Both the position numbers and the translations under genes were made by a program. DNA of 64,000 bases from Kingdonia uniflora. Taxonomy: Eukaryota; Streptophyta; Magnoliopsida; Ranunculales; Circaeasteraceae. This document shows, one piece after another, positions 22,191 to 35,500 of this stretch. Below the pieces are notes generated by a model. It did not search any database and was not told the origin of the DNA. It was given only the letters and a program-made list of their open reading frames with translations. The DNA lies in NCBI GenBank assembly GCA_014058105.1, contig JACGCM010001948.1:4278001-4342000 (forward strand), read 5' to 3'. Numbering within the stretch: the first letter of the stretch is position 1; every line of letters starts with the position of its first letter.

Positions 22191-25100
22191 CAACCGAAGT
22201 CATGAGTGGCTTTGATTGAGAAAGGATATGTAAAAGTTGTAAATTTGAAATAGAGTAATGATGGCGTTTGACTGGATGGAAGTTACGTAATATTGGGAAG
22301 TGATGAGTATTAAATGATGATGTGGATGTATGTGACAGTTGCGTTTGAATAGTAGTGTCCGCAATAAATTATGACTCTTGGGAAAATGTACCTGCACAAT
22401 AAAGTTAGAGTTATGTAAAGAGTACCTTGATCAATCCTTTGGAATAATTCTTGCATGCGTAACCTTCTCTGAGATGGTGAAAACTCGGAGTATGGTTCTT
22501 GAAAAGGGGATTACGTCTGAAACACAGAGGTTGAAGTTGAAGTACTTTGGTGATCGTTCCTTGGAAATGGCAATCCCAGCCCCTGTTTCTCCGATGTACC
22601 AAGGCTTGTTGAGAGAGAAAGCGGTTGAAGTTGAGGAACATTTCTACTATAAGTGGAGATTTCATGTCTTCGTTGTGATGGGCGAAGAACGTTGGGCCTG
22701 TTTTCGCACCCTTGAGGATGGCAGGGTTAGGGGTTCATATGCAGGGAAAGGTATATCTGCTGGGCAGATATGCTGATTTCTCGTGTTGCCGTTGATTATA
22801 ATGTCTGGCCCTCTTCATCTCTACTAACTCTTTGGTGGTGGTGGTTATAGAAGAGCCGATAGTGGCAGTGGAGGAAGGGAATGGGAAGGGGGATCTTGCT
22901 GAAGAATTTTCATCATGGTTTTGCGCTTAGAAGACCTTTCATCTTATTTTGTGGGTGCCAACACTAAGTCCACTGATTGCATCACTTTCGCTTGGAGTCC
23001 GACTGGGCTTCAACCGAGCCATGTGAGGGAAGGTCTTTGTTGGTTCCAATGTCTTCTTTGTATCAGGGTAAAAAATCACTAAAAAAAGAAGAACTAGAAA
23101 ACATGACACCTCACCGTGCCTGCATGACTTGTAGCTTTTAACAAGCAGGGAAAACTTGTTATCTGTGAAGTACCTGGAATCTGGTGCTGGACGGATAACA
23201 TTCTGTTGTATTCATGTGTGAAAACTTGTTATCTGTAAATCGTATGTAATATTTTTTGACATGAATAAAAATTAATATTTATTAAACTGTGCATAGAAAA
23301 GTTTCTTTATATCGAACTGACTTGTGTCGTATGTTGGTAAAAGAATTTCTGATAAATGATGAAACAATGTTGTAATACTATTTGAACTGATGTGAATACG
23401 AGCTGAGAACTTCGTGTTGATATAAATGATTTGTGATAGAAATTGTAGGAAAGATGTAAATTCGAGTTGTCTCAGGTCGATAGACCATTGCGTGTATTAG
23501 TGAGGGGATAAGTTATAATGAATGGGTCCAAGATTTTGGGTTTCTGTTACGTGATACTAGATAAAAACTGAGTGAAAGGAGGAAGTGATTGAGAAAAAAA
23601 TTAGGGGAAGGTTAGGATGGTGCGGACTCGATCTCTGAGGATTCGCCATGCTGTAGAAGGTCGATTGGCTATAAAAACTGCTGAAGTGCAGAAGAGAATT
23701 TTTAGCTCGCTTAGTTACGATGCTGAGTTACCAATAAGGGTATGTCAGCTCGAAGGGTTAGATACCGGGAGTAGAGAACTTGAGTATGCCCTTTACTTTT
23801 ATGAGTCATTTTTTTCGTGTATTCATAAGGGATTCAGCAGAACGAGAAAGGTTTGTGGGTTTGATGGCTGAAGTGGAGATCAATTTTGAAGATACGAGGA
23901 TCGACGAATGATGTGATTAGCTGCTGGTTGCTTAAGTTTACCAAGGTTATGATGGATATTGTGTAGAGTGCGTTCTTATGAATAAAATAAATACTAGAAT
24001 ATAACAGAAATAATATAAGTCAATTGAATCCTCAATAGGGGTGAATCTGTTTTGAGACTATTCAGTAAACATTTTGAATAAATTTGAATATTTATACGAT
24101 TTTGTAAATAACATTAATCACTATAAGTATGATAAACAAGGACTGTGAAACAAAAATACGTGAATGCAGAAGCTTCTAGTTTTATTTTATTGAAAAAAGA
24201 AAATAGAGCTCTGACATCCCACAGTGCGAGTCATCATGAGTGAGGTCAAGAAAAGATATGGAAAGAGGGGAAAAAATATGTTAAAAAATGAGGGGAGTTG
24301 TAATGATGGAAATGTGTTTTTATCGAAAAGGTACAAGGAGTCTGACATGGAGAGTGGAAAGGACGCCTTGGTTCTAGAATCGAGGACGGTTCGTGCGAGG
24401 AGCAATAAATGCCAGCCGCATGAGAGAGAAAGGATAAATAGTTCTTCTTCGTCTCCAAACAATTGTTTTATCACAAAAAACTTGGAGAGCACTCAGAGAG
24501 AAAGGCAAAAAATCAGGGGAATCAATCAAGAGTTATCTGAAGACAATAAACGGTTAAAGAGAGCAAAAGGTTTGGGATCTCATAGGTGGGAATACAACAA
24601 TGTTGTGAGGGGAAAGCTTGACTCTACTGCCGATTCGCATCCGAATATTGAAGGTTAGCAAAGATATATGCAATATATTTTAATTTTCTATAGTTTAAAG
24701 ATATGTGTTATACGTGAATGTGTAATCGGAGATATATGTTGTATATATATATATATATATATACGTATACATAGATGGAATAATGATAAATACCTTAACC
24801 TGTATGTAGGTCGAGCGTGAAAGGCATTTGTGTAGGTCAAAATAGTCTTGTAGAATCTATTTTTAAGAAGGGTGGGTCGTCTGTTAATGAGGTTTTGACC
24901 TCTAGTAGGACGAATGAGTCTGATAGCGAAGGAGAGGGAGGATTTGAGTAATTTCTGGGTTTCCCTGGTCAGTTGGTGTCTTATCCTCTGGGTTCTGATG
25001 CCTTCAGAGAATTTCCTAAAGCCAAGGGGGCTATAGGAGGGAAGTGGGGTAAATATGTAGAGTTTTCTGGCAGGCAGTTTAGGGGTTGTATGGTAGCGGA

Positions 25101-25399
25101 GGGGGAAGAGAATTTTTATCTTTTGGCAGATTTGGAAATATAAAAACGAGATAGGGGTATAGATGAATCGATATCGTTAGAGTATTTTGATGGGGATGTT
25201 CAGAGTGACTTCTTGGAGGGTTTTCTGTGTTACCTATCTCAATTAGAGTATGGGTTGAGCCTTCCCCTTACCAATTTGGCGAAGGGGTAATGAATGCAAT
25301 TGGGGAATGTCCTGTTCAAATGAATGGGAACATGTGGGAGGTCATAACTGTATGTGACCATCTGAATGATAGATTGGAAAGGGAGAAAAAAGTGAGGAG

Positions 25400-26511
25400 T
25401 GATAGACACGTAATATTTACGTGTACAACTCCTAAATTTATATCTACCTAATCATTTATTAAATAAATGTGGCACTAATAGTATTTTTGTTTGTATTTAC
25501 AAAAATCGGTCACATGATAAACAAGTCGTACAATTTTTTGGTTTTTAACGAAGAACAAGGGTAATGCACTCCAACAATGATTCTCATTTGAAGTTGTAAA
25601 CCAAAGGCCCATGCATGGAAGCCTATTGAAGAAAATTAAATATATATATATATTATTCTCATGAGTTGTAATACACGAGTTTAGGCATTGTTTAGGGGAT
25701 TTTATCTTAATGGTGATTTTTAGTAATCTTTCCTATACTCTATAAATATGAGGGGAATCCTACCCATGAGGGATCATCTTGGAGAGTATAAATCAAAGTT
25801 CATAGAAATAAAACTTATTTTTTCTCTTGTTCTTATCTTTTAATTTTATCGTAGTAATAGTAGTATGACAATAATCAAAGGGATGAGTAGCTAATCTTCT
25901 TAGCCAAGGCTAAAAGAAGCTTCACCCAATGTAGCCTTAGTGTAGATTGTGTAGCATAGTTAGAGTAATTACTTTTTCTTTATCCCGGAATATTGCATAT
26001 TCGTATTCCTTCGTCCTATGCTTGACCAAAGCTAGGATTAGGAGGAATAATGAATCTATGCAACCATCTTGTTGGACCATAACAAGATAGGTTAGGAACA
26101 AGGAGAAGAGAACATAATCTATACTTATCAACCGAACTATGGTTGAGTAAGTTGGTTTATGGGTAGTTCCCAATTACTAAATCTCTTATATCTTTTGATG
26201 TATTGCATATGCCCGACCAAGGATATGCGATACGAGAACTCGTAATTTACTTTAATTATTTATATTATCTAACGGCTAAAAAGGGTGGAGTGGAATCGAT
26301 GCCTTGGTTTCCACTCCAATTTATCTTGTAATTTGTTTCGTTCTTTTTTTTATTTCAAAACCTACACAAACTCGTTGTAATTGGATAAAACTAGTAGCTC
26401 GAAGTATAATTCGCACCACAAGTCTCTTGGGATACGACCCCGCTTACCCTTGTACTTAACGGTACACCGTGCGCTTGCGGGTCTTTTAAGACGTCGGTTT
26501 ATAATCGATCA
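25400..26511 (+). repeat. 5' LTR of the Athila-like element
   Basis: 1112 bp, with a CTATAAATATGAGGGG promoter motif near 25740, a leader with GTAGCTAATCTTCTTAGCC, and a (TA)n tract near 25642. It is homologous to 31064-32580. Confidence 0.9.
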
Positions 26512-26517
26512 AATTTT

Positions 26518-26535
26518 TGGCGCCGTTGCCGGGGA
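26518..26535 (+). other. Primer-binding site of the Athila-like element
   Basis: TGGCGCCGTTGCCGGGGA, a widely used plant gypsy primer site, lies 6 bases inside the 5' LTR. It is fully preserved. Confidence 0.9.
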
Positions 26536-26539
26536 CTTG

Positions 26540-27736
26540 CAAAGTTGCGTTTTATTTTTGAGTTGTTTTATTTTAAGACAATTTTTTTTTTCTTTTTTTT
26601 TTCTTTCTTGGATCTGGAAACAAAGTGATTGAGTGATTGGTTCAAACTCTCTTGGTGCTACAGTAGCTGTGAAGTCTGTCCCTGAATGTTTCACCATTTT
26701 TGATCATCTATACTTTGCATTTGGGAAATACGTTTGCTACGAAAGTTTTAGATAATTCAAAACCCTTTCCGAATTGCTATAAATCATATTTTTCTGTTTA
26801 GTCGTTTGTGACTTACAGCTTTTTGAAAAAATACTAAAAAACAGTCTCTATAAAGGACGCCGTGTTCATTAATCACTTATTTTGAGCGGATAGTCACAAA
26901 GTTGGAAACGAGAAGGACAATACGCAAAGCTAAATGTATCATCAAATCCATCCTTTTTATGCCCCCTAAGTAAAGGGGAACTTCCTTCTTTCTCCCCCTA
27001 AGTGAAGGGGCGGCCACAGCTACACGGGGAAACACTTCCCGTAGGTTGGTACTTCTTAAAACTTGACATCTAGAAGGGGTACATATCTGCTCCGCCCCGG
27101 CACTAGAATATATAAAGTTATGTGGACTGTGCAAATACACATTGCTCTAATAAAAAAATTATTGTGGTTGGATTGACCTATTGTTGTGTTTAATATTCTT
27201 TTTCATTCCAACATTAGTAAAGGTAAAAACTGTTAGAGACTTGCGGGATTTCATCACCCAAAAAGCTCTTCAATAAGTGGGACCACCCATTAGGGATACG
27301 ATGAAATTCGTATCACACGAAAATTGAACGTCTCGAACCTCAAAATAACTGTTAATAAAAAAGAGTAGCAAGATTCCTGCGGGATTTCATCACCCAACGG
27401 ATAAGTGTACCAGACCGGGGTACAAACACGGGTTCGTAGGATACGGCCCCAATCTAGTGCCGCAAAATATTGGTTGTAGGTTTGTGACGTCACTGTTCCA
27501 AGTGCTGATGTACGATAAGGCGACTCGCTCGGGCGTGAGGACTAAACATCTACTTTAAGCTGGTACTAGCATAGTGACGTAGGGGAGTATAGGAACCAAA
27601 ACCTTTTGCCATCGTACCCATTTTAAACATAGAAGAATATAGGGGAGACCTAATTATTACTTATAATAAATGTTGATGTGCTAGAGTTTAGGCTTGGTTG
27701 GTTATTTATTGCATTGGGTGTTGCTTTCATTTTAAA
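26540..27736 (+). other. Leader region of the Athila-like element, non-coding
   Basis: No frame of note. A 20-base motif beginning TGCGGGATTTCATCACCC occurs at 27243 and again at 27378. CCCCCTAAGTAAAGGGG at about 26961 and CCCCCTAAGTGAAGGGG at about 26993 can each fold as a small hairpin. These could act in packaging or translation of element RNA, but no function is shown. Confidence 0.5.
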
Positions 27737-28264
27737 ATGTCATACATACAAGAACATTGGAATCCATACAGGTCACAATTCGACATCCCGCAGTAGCCTC
27801 AAAATCATTTTCAATCATGGGATCACCAAAATTCTCAATACGTGGAACCTTTCCCATGTTATACATATATGCAGGCCCATAAGTCCGTCCAATCATCCAA
27901 TCAGTTCCTACCTGCTCCACCTAAACCATCTTTGGAAGATACCCTTACTCTCTTTATGCAACAATCAATGGAAAGCCAAAAACAATCAATAGAAAGCCAA
28001 AAACAAGCATTACAATTTCAACAACAAATTATGCAATTTCAACAACAGACTTTGGTGAATCAAAATTCTACAACCCAATCTATCTCTGGATTAGTGACTC
28101 AGATAACTCAGTTGTCAACTAGATGGAGTAAAATAGAGCATAAAAAACTTCTAAGCAATGAAGAAGAACAATCCGGAGTTAAATCCCCTTGTGATTTAGA
28201 AATGGATGTATTCAAGCGCAATCAAGGAATGTTTAATCTGTGGGGTGAATGGATACCATATTGA
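27737..28264 (+). pseudogene. Athila-type gag C-terminal part (N-terminally truncated)
   Basis: From 27737 the frame reads SYIQEHWNPYRSQFDIP with one stop. It then continues through 27842-28264 with PAPPKPSLEDTLTLFMQQ, Gln-rich repeats (SQKQSIESQKQALQFQQQ), and a TTQSISGLVTQITQLS segment. Athila gag has the same layout of an Asn/Gln-rich linker, an LEDxMxxF motif, and a 'SIRNLExQIGQ' segment before the end. The N-terminal capsid half and the zinc knuckle are not seen. Product length is 140 codons from the first ATG. Confidence 0.6.
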
Positions 28265-28339
28265 GAAACAGATTTAGAAGATAAACATTTTAATGTCGAC
28301 GATCCTATGTCATAAGATGATCTTGAAGAAGCAACTGTC

Positions 28340-29527
28340 ATGTCTAATACAATTCTTTCTCAATCACCTCTAAATTCAGCCCTTAGCATTCAACCACCGA
28401 TGTCACCATCCATCATTTCATTTGTTAACCCAATAAATTGTTTCGAGGAAACAATGATCGAGACTGAATATTTTTCCCTCTCCTCTAATGATTTTTCTGA
28501 TGATAATGATGACGAGATAAAATATGAATATATGGAATTACCATCTCATTATACGATAATATGCGAGGAATTTGTAGATGATAATATTTGTACTAAAGTC
28601 AATAAATTAAAAATTGCCGAATCTATTGCAGATGTTATCAACTTGTCATTTCCTTCTCAGTCTCCTTATGAGTCACCTCAGCCTTGCCTTGAGCCACGTC
28701 CTCCTGACACAAATTGTAATATTAAAAACCAGTGGGTGGACGACCCTTCTTTACAAGATATACCACTATTATTAGGGGCTGATTATGTTTTGGATACTCC
28801 TTTACCAACCACACCTATACCTATGCCTACATCTCCATTTCACAAGCCTAATGGGGGTACCATGACTATAAATGATTTTGAGGACTTGTACGGAGATAAT
28901 TCTTGTTGTATTTCTATTAATGAATGTTTAAATTATTTTGAGGACTCGAATGATCCTGAGATTCGTGAAATAGTACAATCATTAGCATCTGAAAATATGT
29001 TTCAACTTGGCCATGTCCCTAAGCCAATGAATATCCACGTCAATGGTCAGGATGAGTCCCTTGAGATAAGTTGTGATTTTAGGCATATAAATTTTAAATG
29101 TCTGTTAGAGTCAATTGTTCCCCCATCCCCACATCCACAAATATGTTATATAGCTTTTCTTCTACTCAAAGAAAACATCTTTTTGAAAAATTATAATTTT
29201 GGGGATGCTTCACGGACTTGCTTTGTCAGAACCACCTATCACATTTTTTGGAATATCAACGATAACATAGGGGTTTTGAAAATTTTCAAAGAAAATATCT
29301 TTCCAGGAAAATCGAGTTTTGAATCTAGTACATTTTTGGGGATGAATACTTGTATACCAATCTTCTTATTTACTGCAACACGTATTAATCATATGATTGT
29401 ATTGAAAATTCTAATTGAAAATATGTTCTCTGGGTATATATTTGTTTTATCTTGGAGAAAATGGTTTTTCTTGATTTCTCTAAGATTTTCAACTTGGAAT
29501 CATCAAATGATAAGCAAAGTTTTTTGA
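28340..29527 (+). CDS. 395-residue protein of unknown function in the Athila-like element
   Basis: This is the longest intact frame in the window. The N-terminal third is rich in Ser, Asn, Asp and Glu (a run SSNDFSDDNDDE near residue 50). The middle is proline-rich (SPYESPQPCLEPRPPD; TPLPTTPIPMPTSP). The C-terminal third is hydrophobic and aromatic, with three related blocks LKENIFLKN, FKENIFPGK, LIENMFSGY. No protease DTG, RT YxDD, RNase H or integrase motif is present. It stands where a gypsy pol would be and lies 75 bases after the gag-like frame. It may be a degenerated pol-position protein or a lineage-specific extra protein; I do not recognise it. Being open may be chance plus recent insertion. 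Confidence 0.5.
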   Translation: MSNTILSQSPLNSALSIQPPMSPSIISFVNPINCFEETMIETEYFSLSSNDFSDDNDDEIKYEYMELPSHYTIICEEFVDDNICTKVNKLKIAESIADVINLSFPSQSPYESPQPCLEPRPPDTNCNIKNQWVDDPSLQDIPLLLGADYVLDTPLPTTPIPMPTSPFHKPNGGTMTINDFEDLYGDNSCCISINECLNYFEDSNDPEIREIVQSLASENMFQLGHVPKPMNIHVNGQDESLEISCDFRHINFKCLLESIVPPSPHPQICYIAFLLLKENIFLKNYNFGDASRTCFVRTTYHIFWNINDNIGVLKIFKENIFPGKSSFESSTFLGMNTCIPIFLFTATRINHMIVLKILIENMFSGYIFVLSWRKWFFLISLRFSTWNHQMISKVF

Positions 29528-31047
29528 AAAAATCTTTTTCATAGAGAATTAGCTTTAAACTCTCTCTGATTTTTACATAATATATCTGTCCAATTAAGGG
29601 CTAATATTAAGAATCACCATTCATGTGCTATCTAGTTTTTGAAAGAGAATTTACAACGAGGATAGTACATCACCTTTTCAACTTCGTACCCTTCCAATCA
29701 TATTGAAAATTTTAAGTTTGGGGGTACATTTGTCTGGCTGAAGACGGTAAACTTAGCGCTTCTTGGGAGGCAACCCTTGACACATTCAGATTAGACATTT
29801 TAGTTTTCTCTTCAATTTATATTCTTGTTCTCCAGCATTGATGGCAATGTTTCATTTAAGTTTGGGGGTAGGAAAATATTTCTTTAAATGTTTTTTGAAG
29901 AAAAGTGAAATAATGGCACTTTGACAATTTGATATATTTTTGACGAATTTCCAAACACTTAAACTAATTTTACCTTGACATAAATATTATGGAAAAACTT
30001 AAATTTTGAAATTGTACCAAGTATACACTAGAATATTTTGGAATATCTTAACATAGATTTACTATCTTTTTATTAGTGACTAATTCAAGGTAACTTGACA
30101 TATTTTAAAAATGTGCACTTCAATGTATTTTGCAATTAATACCATCAATAGATTTTTGCTCAGTATAAGGGAAATTTAGCATTTATGTTAGGAATAGTCT
30201 GCCACAAGGGAGACAACTGCCTAAGAATAAGTTCATTCCTAAGAATAAATAATAAGCCAAATGTGTTCTAAAAACTTTCACGCTGCAAGGCCATTCGCAT
30301 GATTAAGAGCTGAAAGAGGAAAAATTATCACCAATCTCGAGTTTGACCATGAACTATGTGAAAGAAGCATAAAAAAATGTTACTTGTGAGAATTCTGAGT
30401 CTAGGTCATGATAGGGCACTACACCCTGGCAAACTTCGCCAACTGGCAGGGATTATCGACCAAAAACTCTTTGTTACAGAGGCTTCACTAAGAAACAAAG
30501 TACTCAAAAGAAAAGGCCTACAAAAGAAAAGAAAAAAACTAAAATTCTAGGAAGACGAATTGACTAAAAAACTTGTCGAACTGACCGTTGAATTTATTCC
30601 AGTGAGAACTAGACTACCAAAAACTGAGTAAATTATTCTAGACAACGTATTAGGCGATAAAACTATTTTTATTGTACACTCAAATATAGCTAAAGTAAAA
30701 TACTTGAATCTCTTTCTAATCTTGAGGTAATACCTCTAGTTTCGGATAACCTTAAAATATTCTTTGATATACTTGGGAGAATAGCAAGTTTAAGGATTTT
30801 TTCATTGGTATATTTTTCTCACAATTAAGTAAGGTTAAGTTCACAGGAAATGACTCATGTGTATTCTAGAATTGTTTAAAATGTTATTATTGACTTTTGT
30901 GGGTATAGTCACTGCAAACCCTTACGAGACAATACTCGTCCACCAGGCTAAACATGGGGGTTTAATAGCTTGTTGGATACGCTAAATGCAACCGCGTGAC
31001 ATGTAAAAATGGTTTTTGTTTACTTTTGCTCGAGGACTAGCAAAATA
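29528..31047 (+). other. 3' non-coding region of the Athila-like element
   Basis: No gene. At about 29710-29780 the motifs AAGTTTGGGGGTACAT and GCGCTTCTTGGGAGGCAACCC occur. These are characteristic of the non-coding stretch between pol and 3' LTR in plant Athila-type elements. A second AAGTTTGGGGGTAGG is near 29860. The long spacer supports assignment to that lineage. Confidence 0.6.
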
Positions 31048-31063
31048 TAAGTTTGGGGGTATT
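31048..31063 (+). other. Polypurine tract of the Athila-like element
   Basis: TAAGTTTGGGGGTATT directly precedes the 3' LTR, the expected plus-strand priming site. Confidence 0.82.
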
Positions 31064-31685
31064 TGGTAGACACGTAATATTTACGTGTACAACTCCTAAA
31101 TTTATATCTACTTAGTCATTTATTAAATAAATGTGACACTAATAGTACTTTTGTTTGTATTTACAGAAATTGGTCACATGATAAACAAGTCGCACAATTT
31201 TCTGGTTTTTAAAAAAGAACAAGGGTGATGCATTCCAACAATGATTCTCATTTGAAGTTGTCAACCAAAGGCCCATGCATTCAACATATATATATATATA
31301 TATATATTATTCTCATGAGTTGTAATGCATGATTTTAGGCATTGTTTAGGGGATTTTATATTAATGGTGAATTTTAGTAACCCTTCCTATACTCTATAAA
31401 TAGGAGGGGAATCCTACCCATGAGGGATCATCTTGGAGAGTGTAAATCAAAGTTCATAGCAATAAAACTTATTCTTTCTCTTGTTCTTGTCTTTTAATTT
31501 TATCGTAGTAATAGTAGTATGACAATGATCAAAGGGATGAACAACTAATTTTCTTAGCCAAGGCTAGAGGAAGCTCCACCCAATGTAGCCTTAGTGTAGA
31601 TTATGTAGCTTAGTTAGAGTAATTACTTTTTCTTTATCTCGAAATATTGCATATTCGTATTCCTTCGTCCTATGCTTTATCTCGG

Positions 31686-31727
<42 letters not shown>

Positions 31728-32580
31728 CTCATGAGTTGTAATGCATGATTTTAGGCATTGTTTAGGGGATTTTATACTAATGGTGAATTTTAGTAACCCT
31801 TCCTATACTCTATAAATAGGAGGGGAATCCTACCCATGAGGGATCATCATGGAGAGTGAAAATTAAAGTTCATAGCAATAAAACTTATTATTTCTCTTAT
31901 TCTTGTCTTTTAATTTTATCGTAGTAATAGTAGTATGACAATGATCAAAGGGATGAACAGCTAATTTTCTTAGCCAAGACTAGAGGAAGCTCCACCCAAT
32001 GTAGCCTTAGTGTAGATTATGTAGCCTAGTTAGAGTAATTACTTTTTCTTTATCTCGGAATATTGGATATTCGTATTCCTTCGTCCTATGCTTGACCATA
32101 TCTAGGATTAGGAGGAATAATGAATCTATGCAACCATCTTGTTGGACCATAATAAGATAGGTTAGGAACATGGAAAAGAGAACATAATTTATACTTATCA
32201 ACCGGACCATGGTTGAGTAAGTTGGTTTATAGGTAGTTCCCAATTACTAAGTCCCTTGTATCTTTTGATGTATTGCATATTCCCGACCAAGGATATGCGA
32301 TAAGAGAACTCATAATTTACTTTAATAATTTATGCTATCTAACGGTTAAAAAGGGTGGAGTGGAATTGATACCTTGGTTTCCACTCTAATTTATCTTGTA
32401 ATTTGTTTCGTTCTTCTTTTTATTTCAAAACCTACACAAACTCGTTGTAATTGGATAAAACTAGTAGCTCGAAGTATAATTCGCACCACAAGTCTCTTGG
32501 GATACGACCCTGCTTACCCTTGTACTTAATGGTACACCGTGCACTTGCGGTCTTTTAAGATGTCGGTTTATAATCGATCA
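31064..32580 (+). repeat. 3' LTR of the Athila-like element with internal duplication
   Basis: 1517 bp, about 405 bp longer than its partner. The segment beginning TCTCATGAGTTG at 31311 is repeated at 31727 (offset 416), including promoter and leader, with expanded (TA)n tracts at the junction (31688-31723). Confidence 0.9.
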
Positions 32581-35500
32581 AAGAGGATAGCCCCTGAGGA
32601 CGTTCTACAATTTTATGGGGTGAAGAATTTTAAGACCAGTGGGGGGTCGTATTTCTGTGCGAGCGTTACTCGGCGCCGTTTTTTCGATCTGAATTCAGCA
32701 GGTCGAACTTGAAATGACAACATCACATGGGTGATGGGTAATTGCCTTCAAAGAGATGGCGAAGAACTTTTGGACCTTCGATTTAGATCTGTAAAGCAAA
32801 GTAAGTATAAACATGCATAGATAGAATTATTGTTATGTTTCTTTGACAAATGTAGTTGATAGTAAAATGTGTTATTGTAGGTGTGAACTCTACAGTGGAA
32901 AGGAAAGAGTATTTGTTGGACGAAGTTGCGGAGGAGGAGACTAAACTCAAACTTGACTTGGGGGAACTCGACCTGAGTAGAAAGAAGAGAATTGAAAGTA
33001 GGTCAAAAAAGGTTATAAAGGCTCAGTCTACTTGGTCGATGACGGGTGTCGATGAAGGAAAAAGGCAAACAAGTGAAAAGGAGGTTCGAGCTAAGGCTCA
33101 TGGGTTGGGCAGTTTAGCTCAACTGAACCTTATGACGAGCAAAATAGCCCAAAAGTTTCTGAAGAGACAGATAAAAATGGCTTTGCCGGCCTCTGGTACC
33201 GCTGTAAGTGGTGAGGTCGCGTAAGGGAAGAGGAGGAGGGTTGAGCCTTTGGGGAGCTCAGGAGAGAAAGTCATTGAGGGGCGATCTGCTTTAATGGATT
33301 ACCTCAAAAAGGTTTGAGCCAGATGGTAAGTTTATATTATTAGATAGAAATGTTTAATACATTTTGAGCTCATAACTGAGATTGAAATAATTTTTGCAGG
33401 TTGCTCGTCTTGTCAAGGAGATTTGGCTCGGTATAAAAGAACATGAATCTGAGCTGAAGAAGGCGAAGAGCGAGCTGGAGAAAATCCTGGCTCGAGCCAA
33501 GGCTGAAGACCTAAAAGAAGTCAGGTAGCTGAAGGCCGCTCACGCTGTGGCGATCAACGAGTTATAGGTTGCGGCAAAGGCTAATTTAGACGAGACGGCT
33601 AAGGAGCATGACAGACGAGGTTGTCACTTGATGCTGAAGGGCTACTCTCAGGAGGAGGTGGATGCCATTAACGCTGACACCTACGCTGAGGAAGAAGAAG
33701 AGGAAACATAAGTACTGGGGGTCGTGGATGGTCTGGACGGTGTCTCCCCCTAAACGGTGTTTGACAACCAAGGGGACGATGTTGAGCTCCCAGAAGGTGG
33801 GAGTAAGAAGGTAGGGTAGACATGTGTTTTGTCTGAATATTTGTAAGTTATATAACTTCTACGTGGGAAAGAAACTTTTATATGTTGACTTTGTTTATAA
33901 ATCTTTTGTAGGTAGTTAGAGAGATGAGTCTCAGGATAAATGACCTAAAATCTAGACTTGCCAGGGAAGGAGAGGCCTCAAAAGCCTTGCTGTCTGCGCA
34001 AGTGGAGTTGCAGGTTAGATTGGAATAGGTTATTCAGTCTTTATGTTATACCAGCGCTAAGTTAAATAAATAGGATAGAAATGCATACCAAAAATCTAAA
34101 GCTATTAATACATAATAGGATATCGAAAGTGTGTACCTTGTACGCTAAAAGAATATTCATGAAGTGTTCATTTGAGAAAGGGGTCCAAACTTCTAGCTAA
34201 AAAGTACTTGGAAGTAGATGTATAAAAATCCCACAGTCTCTTTGAAATGTAGTACCTATATGCAGAAATTATATTTTTTAAATCGAACTGTACTAAATCG
34301 CCTTATATGTCTCAGGTCGAATTGGATGTATCTCGCGTACGTGAGGATCACGCACTCATATGCAATCGGGAATTTGCATAGCAGTTCGATAGGATGAAGG
34401 AGGTGAACGAGAACAGAGAGGATCAATATGTAAAAGCGTATTTCAGACTAGAGAAGTTGAATCAGGCCGTCTTCGACCTGACTCGTCGCGTCGAAGAGAA
34501 AGATTATGGGATTAAGAAGGGATTAAAAGATTTATTCTGAGGCAACAGAGCGTACCGAGAATCTTCAATGTCAGGTTGATGCGTTGGCTGTGAAGGGTAA
34601 GCAGGTCGACATGGCTCAATACCGTATTCAGGCGCTGAAACGAACTGAGGAACTATGTCGATCTGATCTCCATAGATGTCGGATCGATCTGGAGTGAATG
34701 AGATAAAAATTCATTGGAAAGGATGACGAGCTGAGGGTAGCTTGAGAAAATCTATCGGCGTCGGAGGCCGCAGCTGAACATTTGCAAACAGCTCTCCCCG
34801 CCAAGGATATGGAATTCCAAGGAATGCAGTGCAGGTGTGGCGACTTAAACGAGAGAGTTGCTCGAGCCATTGCTCGTCCCAAGAAAGTTGAGGCTAGAGA
34901 GCGTTCTGGGGGAAGTAGAACTATGGTTAAGTCTCCTCTAGTTCAAGGGACGTTGTTAGTCTCTCTGGTCGTATTATAGAACTAGAAAGTGATGTATCTC
35001 GAATTCAGAGGTATGTTCAGAAGGGAAATACGAATTTGAGGAAATGCCAATATAAGCTGGATGCTGTTCTTATCAGGGAGAAAGTTCTGGAGGGGGAGAT
35101 AAGAGCAAAGGATTTTCTAGTGAAGAGGAAGGATGAATTATTAAAGGATCTGCCTGCGAGAGAGGAGCTGAACGCTGAGCTTGGGGGGATTTGTACTCAA
35201 ATAGTAGACTTAGAAGCCATAAACCTTGCGGAGTCGGCGAAGTACATTGCCAAGTTGGAGGCAGATGTTATTTATCATGATAGGGTTGATGCGGAAATAA
35301 TTGCATGGTAGGATACTTGTGTTATGTTAAAGGTACGCCTCGAGAGGTTGTAGGCGAGATTTGCAACATCGATAATACCTGATGTATCTTGATCTGCCCT
35401 ATTAAGTGTGATCGTTACATATTTTCTAGAGGAAGTTAAAAGACTTGAGTCAGAACGAGATACCTTGCTCAAAACTCTGTCAGACAAGGGATGCACCTGT

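Larger units (their letters stand above)
25400..32580 (+). mobile_element. Non-autonomous Athila-like LTR retrotransposon nested in the Tat antisense gene
   Basis: LTRs are at 25400-26511 and 31064-32580, with TGATAGACACG / TGGTAGACACG starts and ...ATCGATCA ends. Flanking 5-mers AGGAG (25395-25399) and AAGAG (32581-32585) form an aged duplication with one mismatch. A canonical PBS (26518) and polypurine tract (31048) are present. The interior holds a truncated gag-like frame and a 395-codon frame but no protease, RT, RNase H or integrase, so it needed another element's enzymes. The Tat gene continues in sense on both sides. Confidence 0.88.

Noticed and set aside
24735..24765. (TA)n tracts here and at 31286, 53275 and 60525 as possible regulatory sites
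   Set aside because: They are simple microsatellites and, at 53275, part of a SINE tail.
25937..26173. Similar frames at 25937-26173 and 32007-32243 (minus strand)
   Set aside because: They resemble each other only because they lie in the two LTRs of the same element; they are antisense to the LTR transcript and have no domain.
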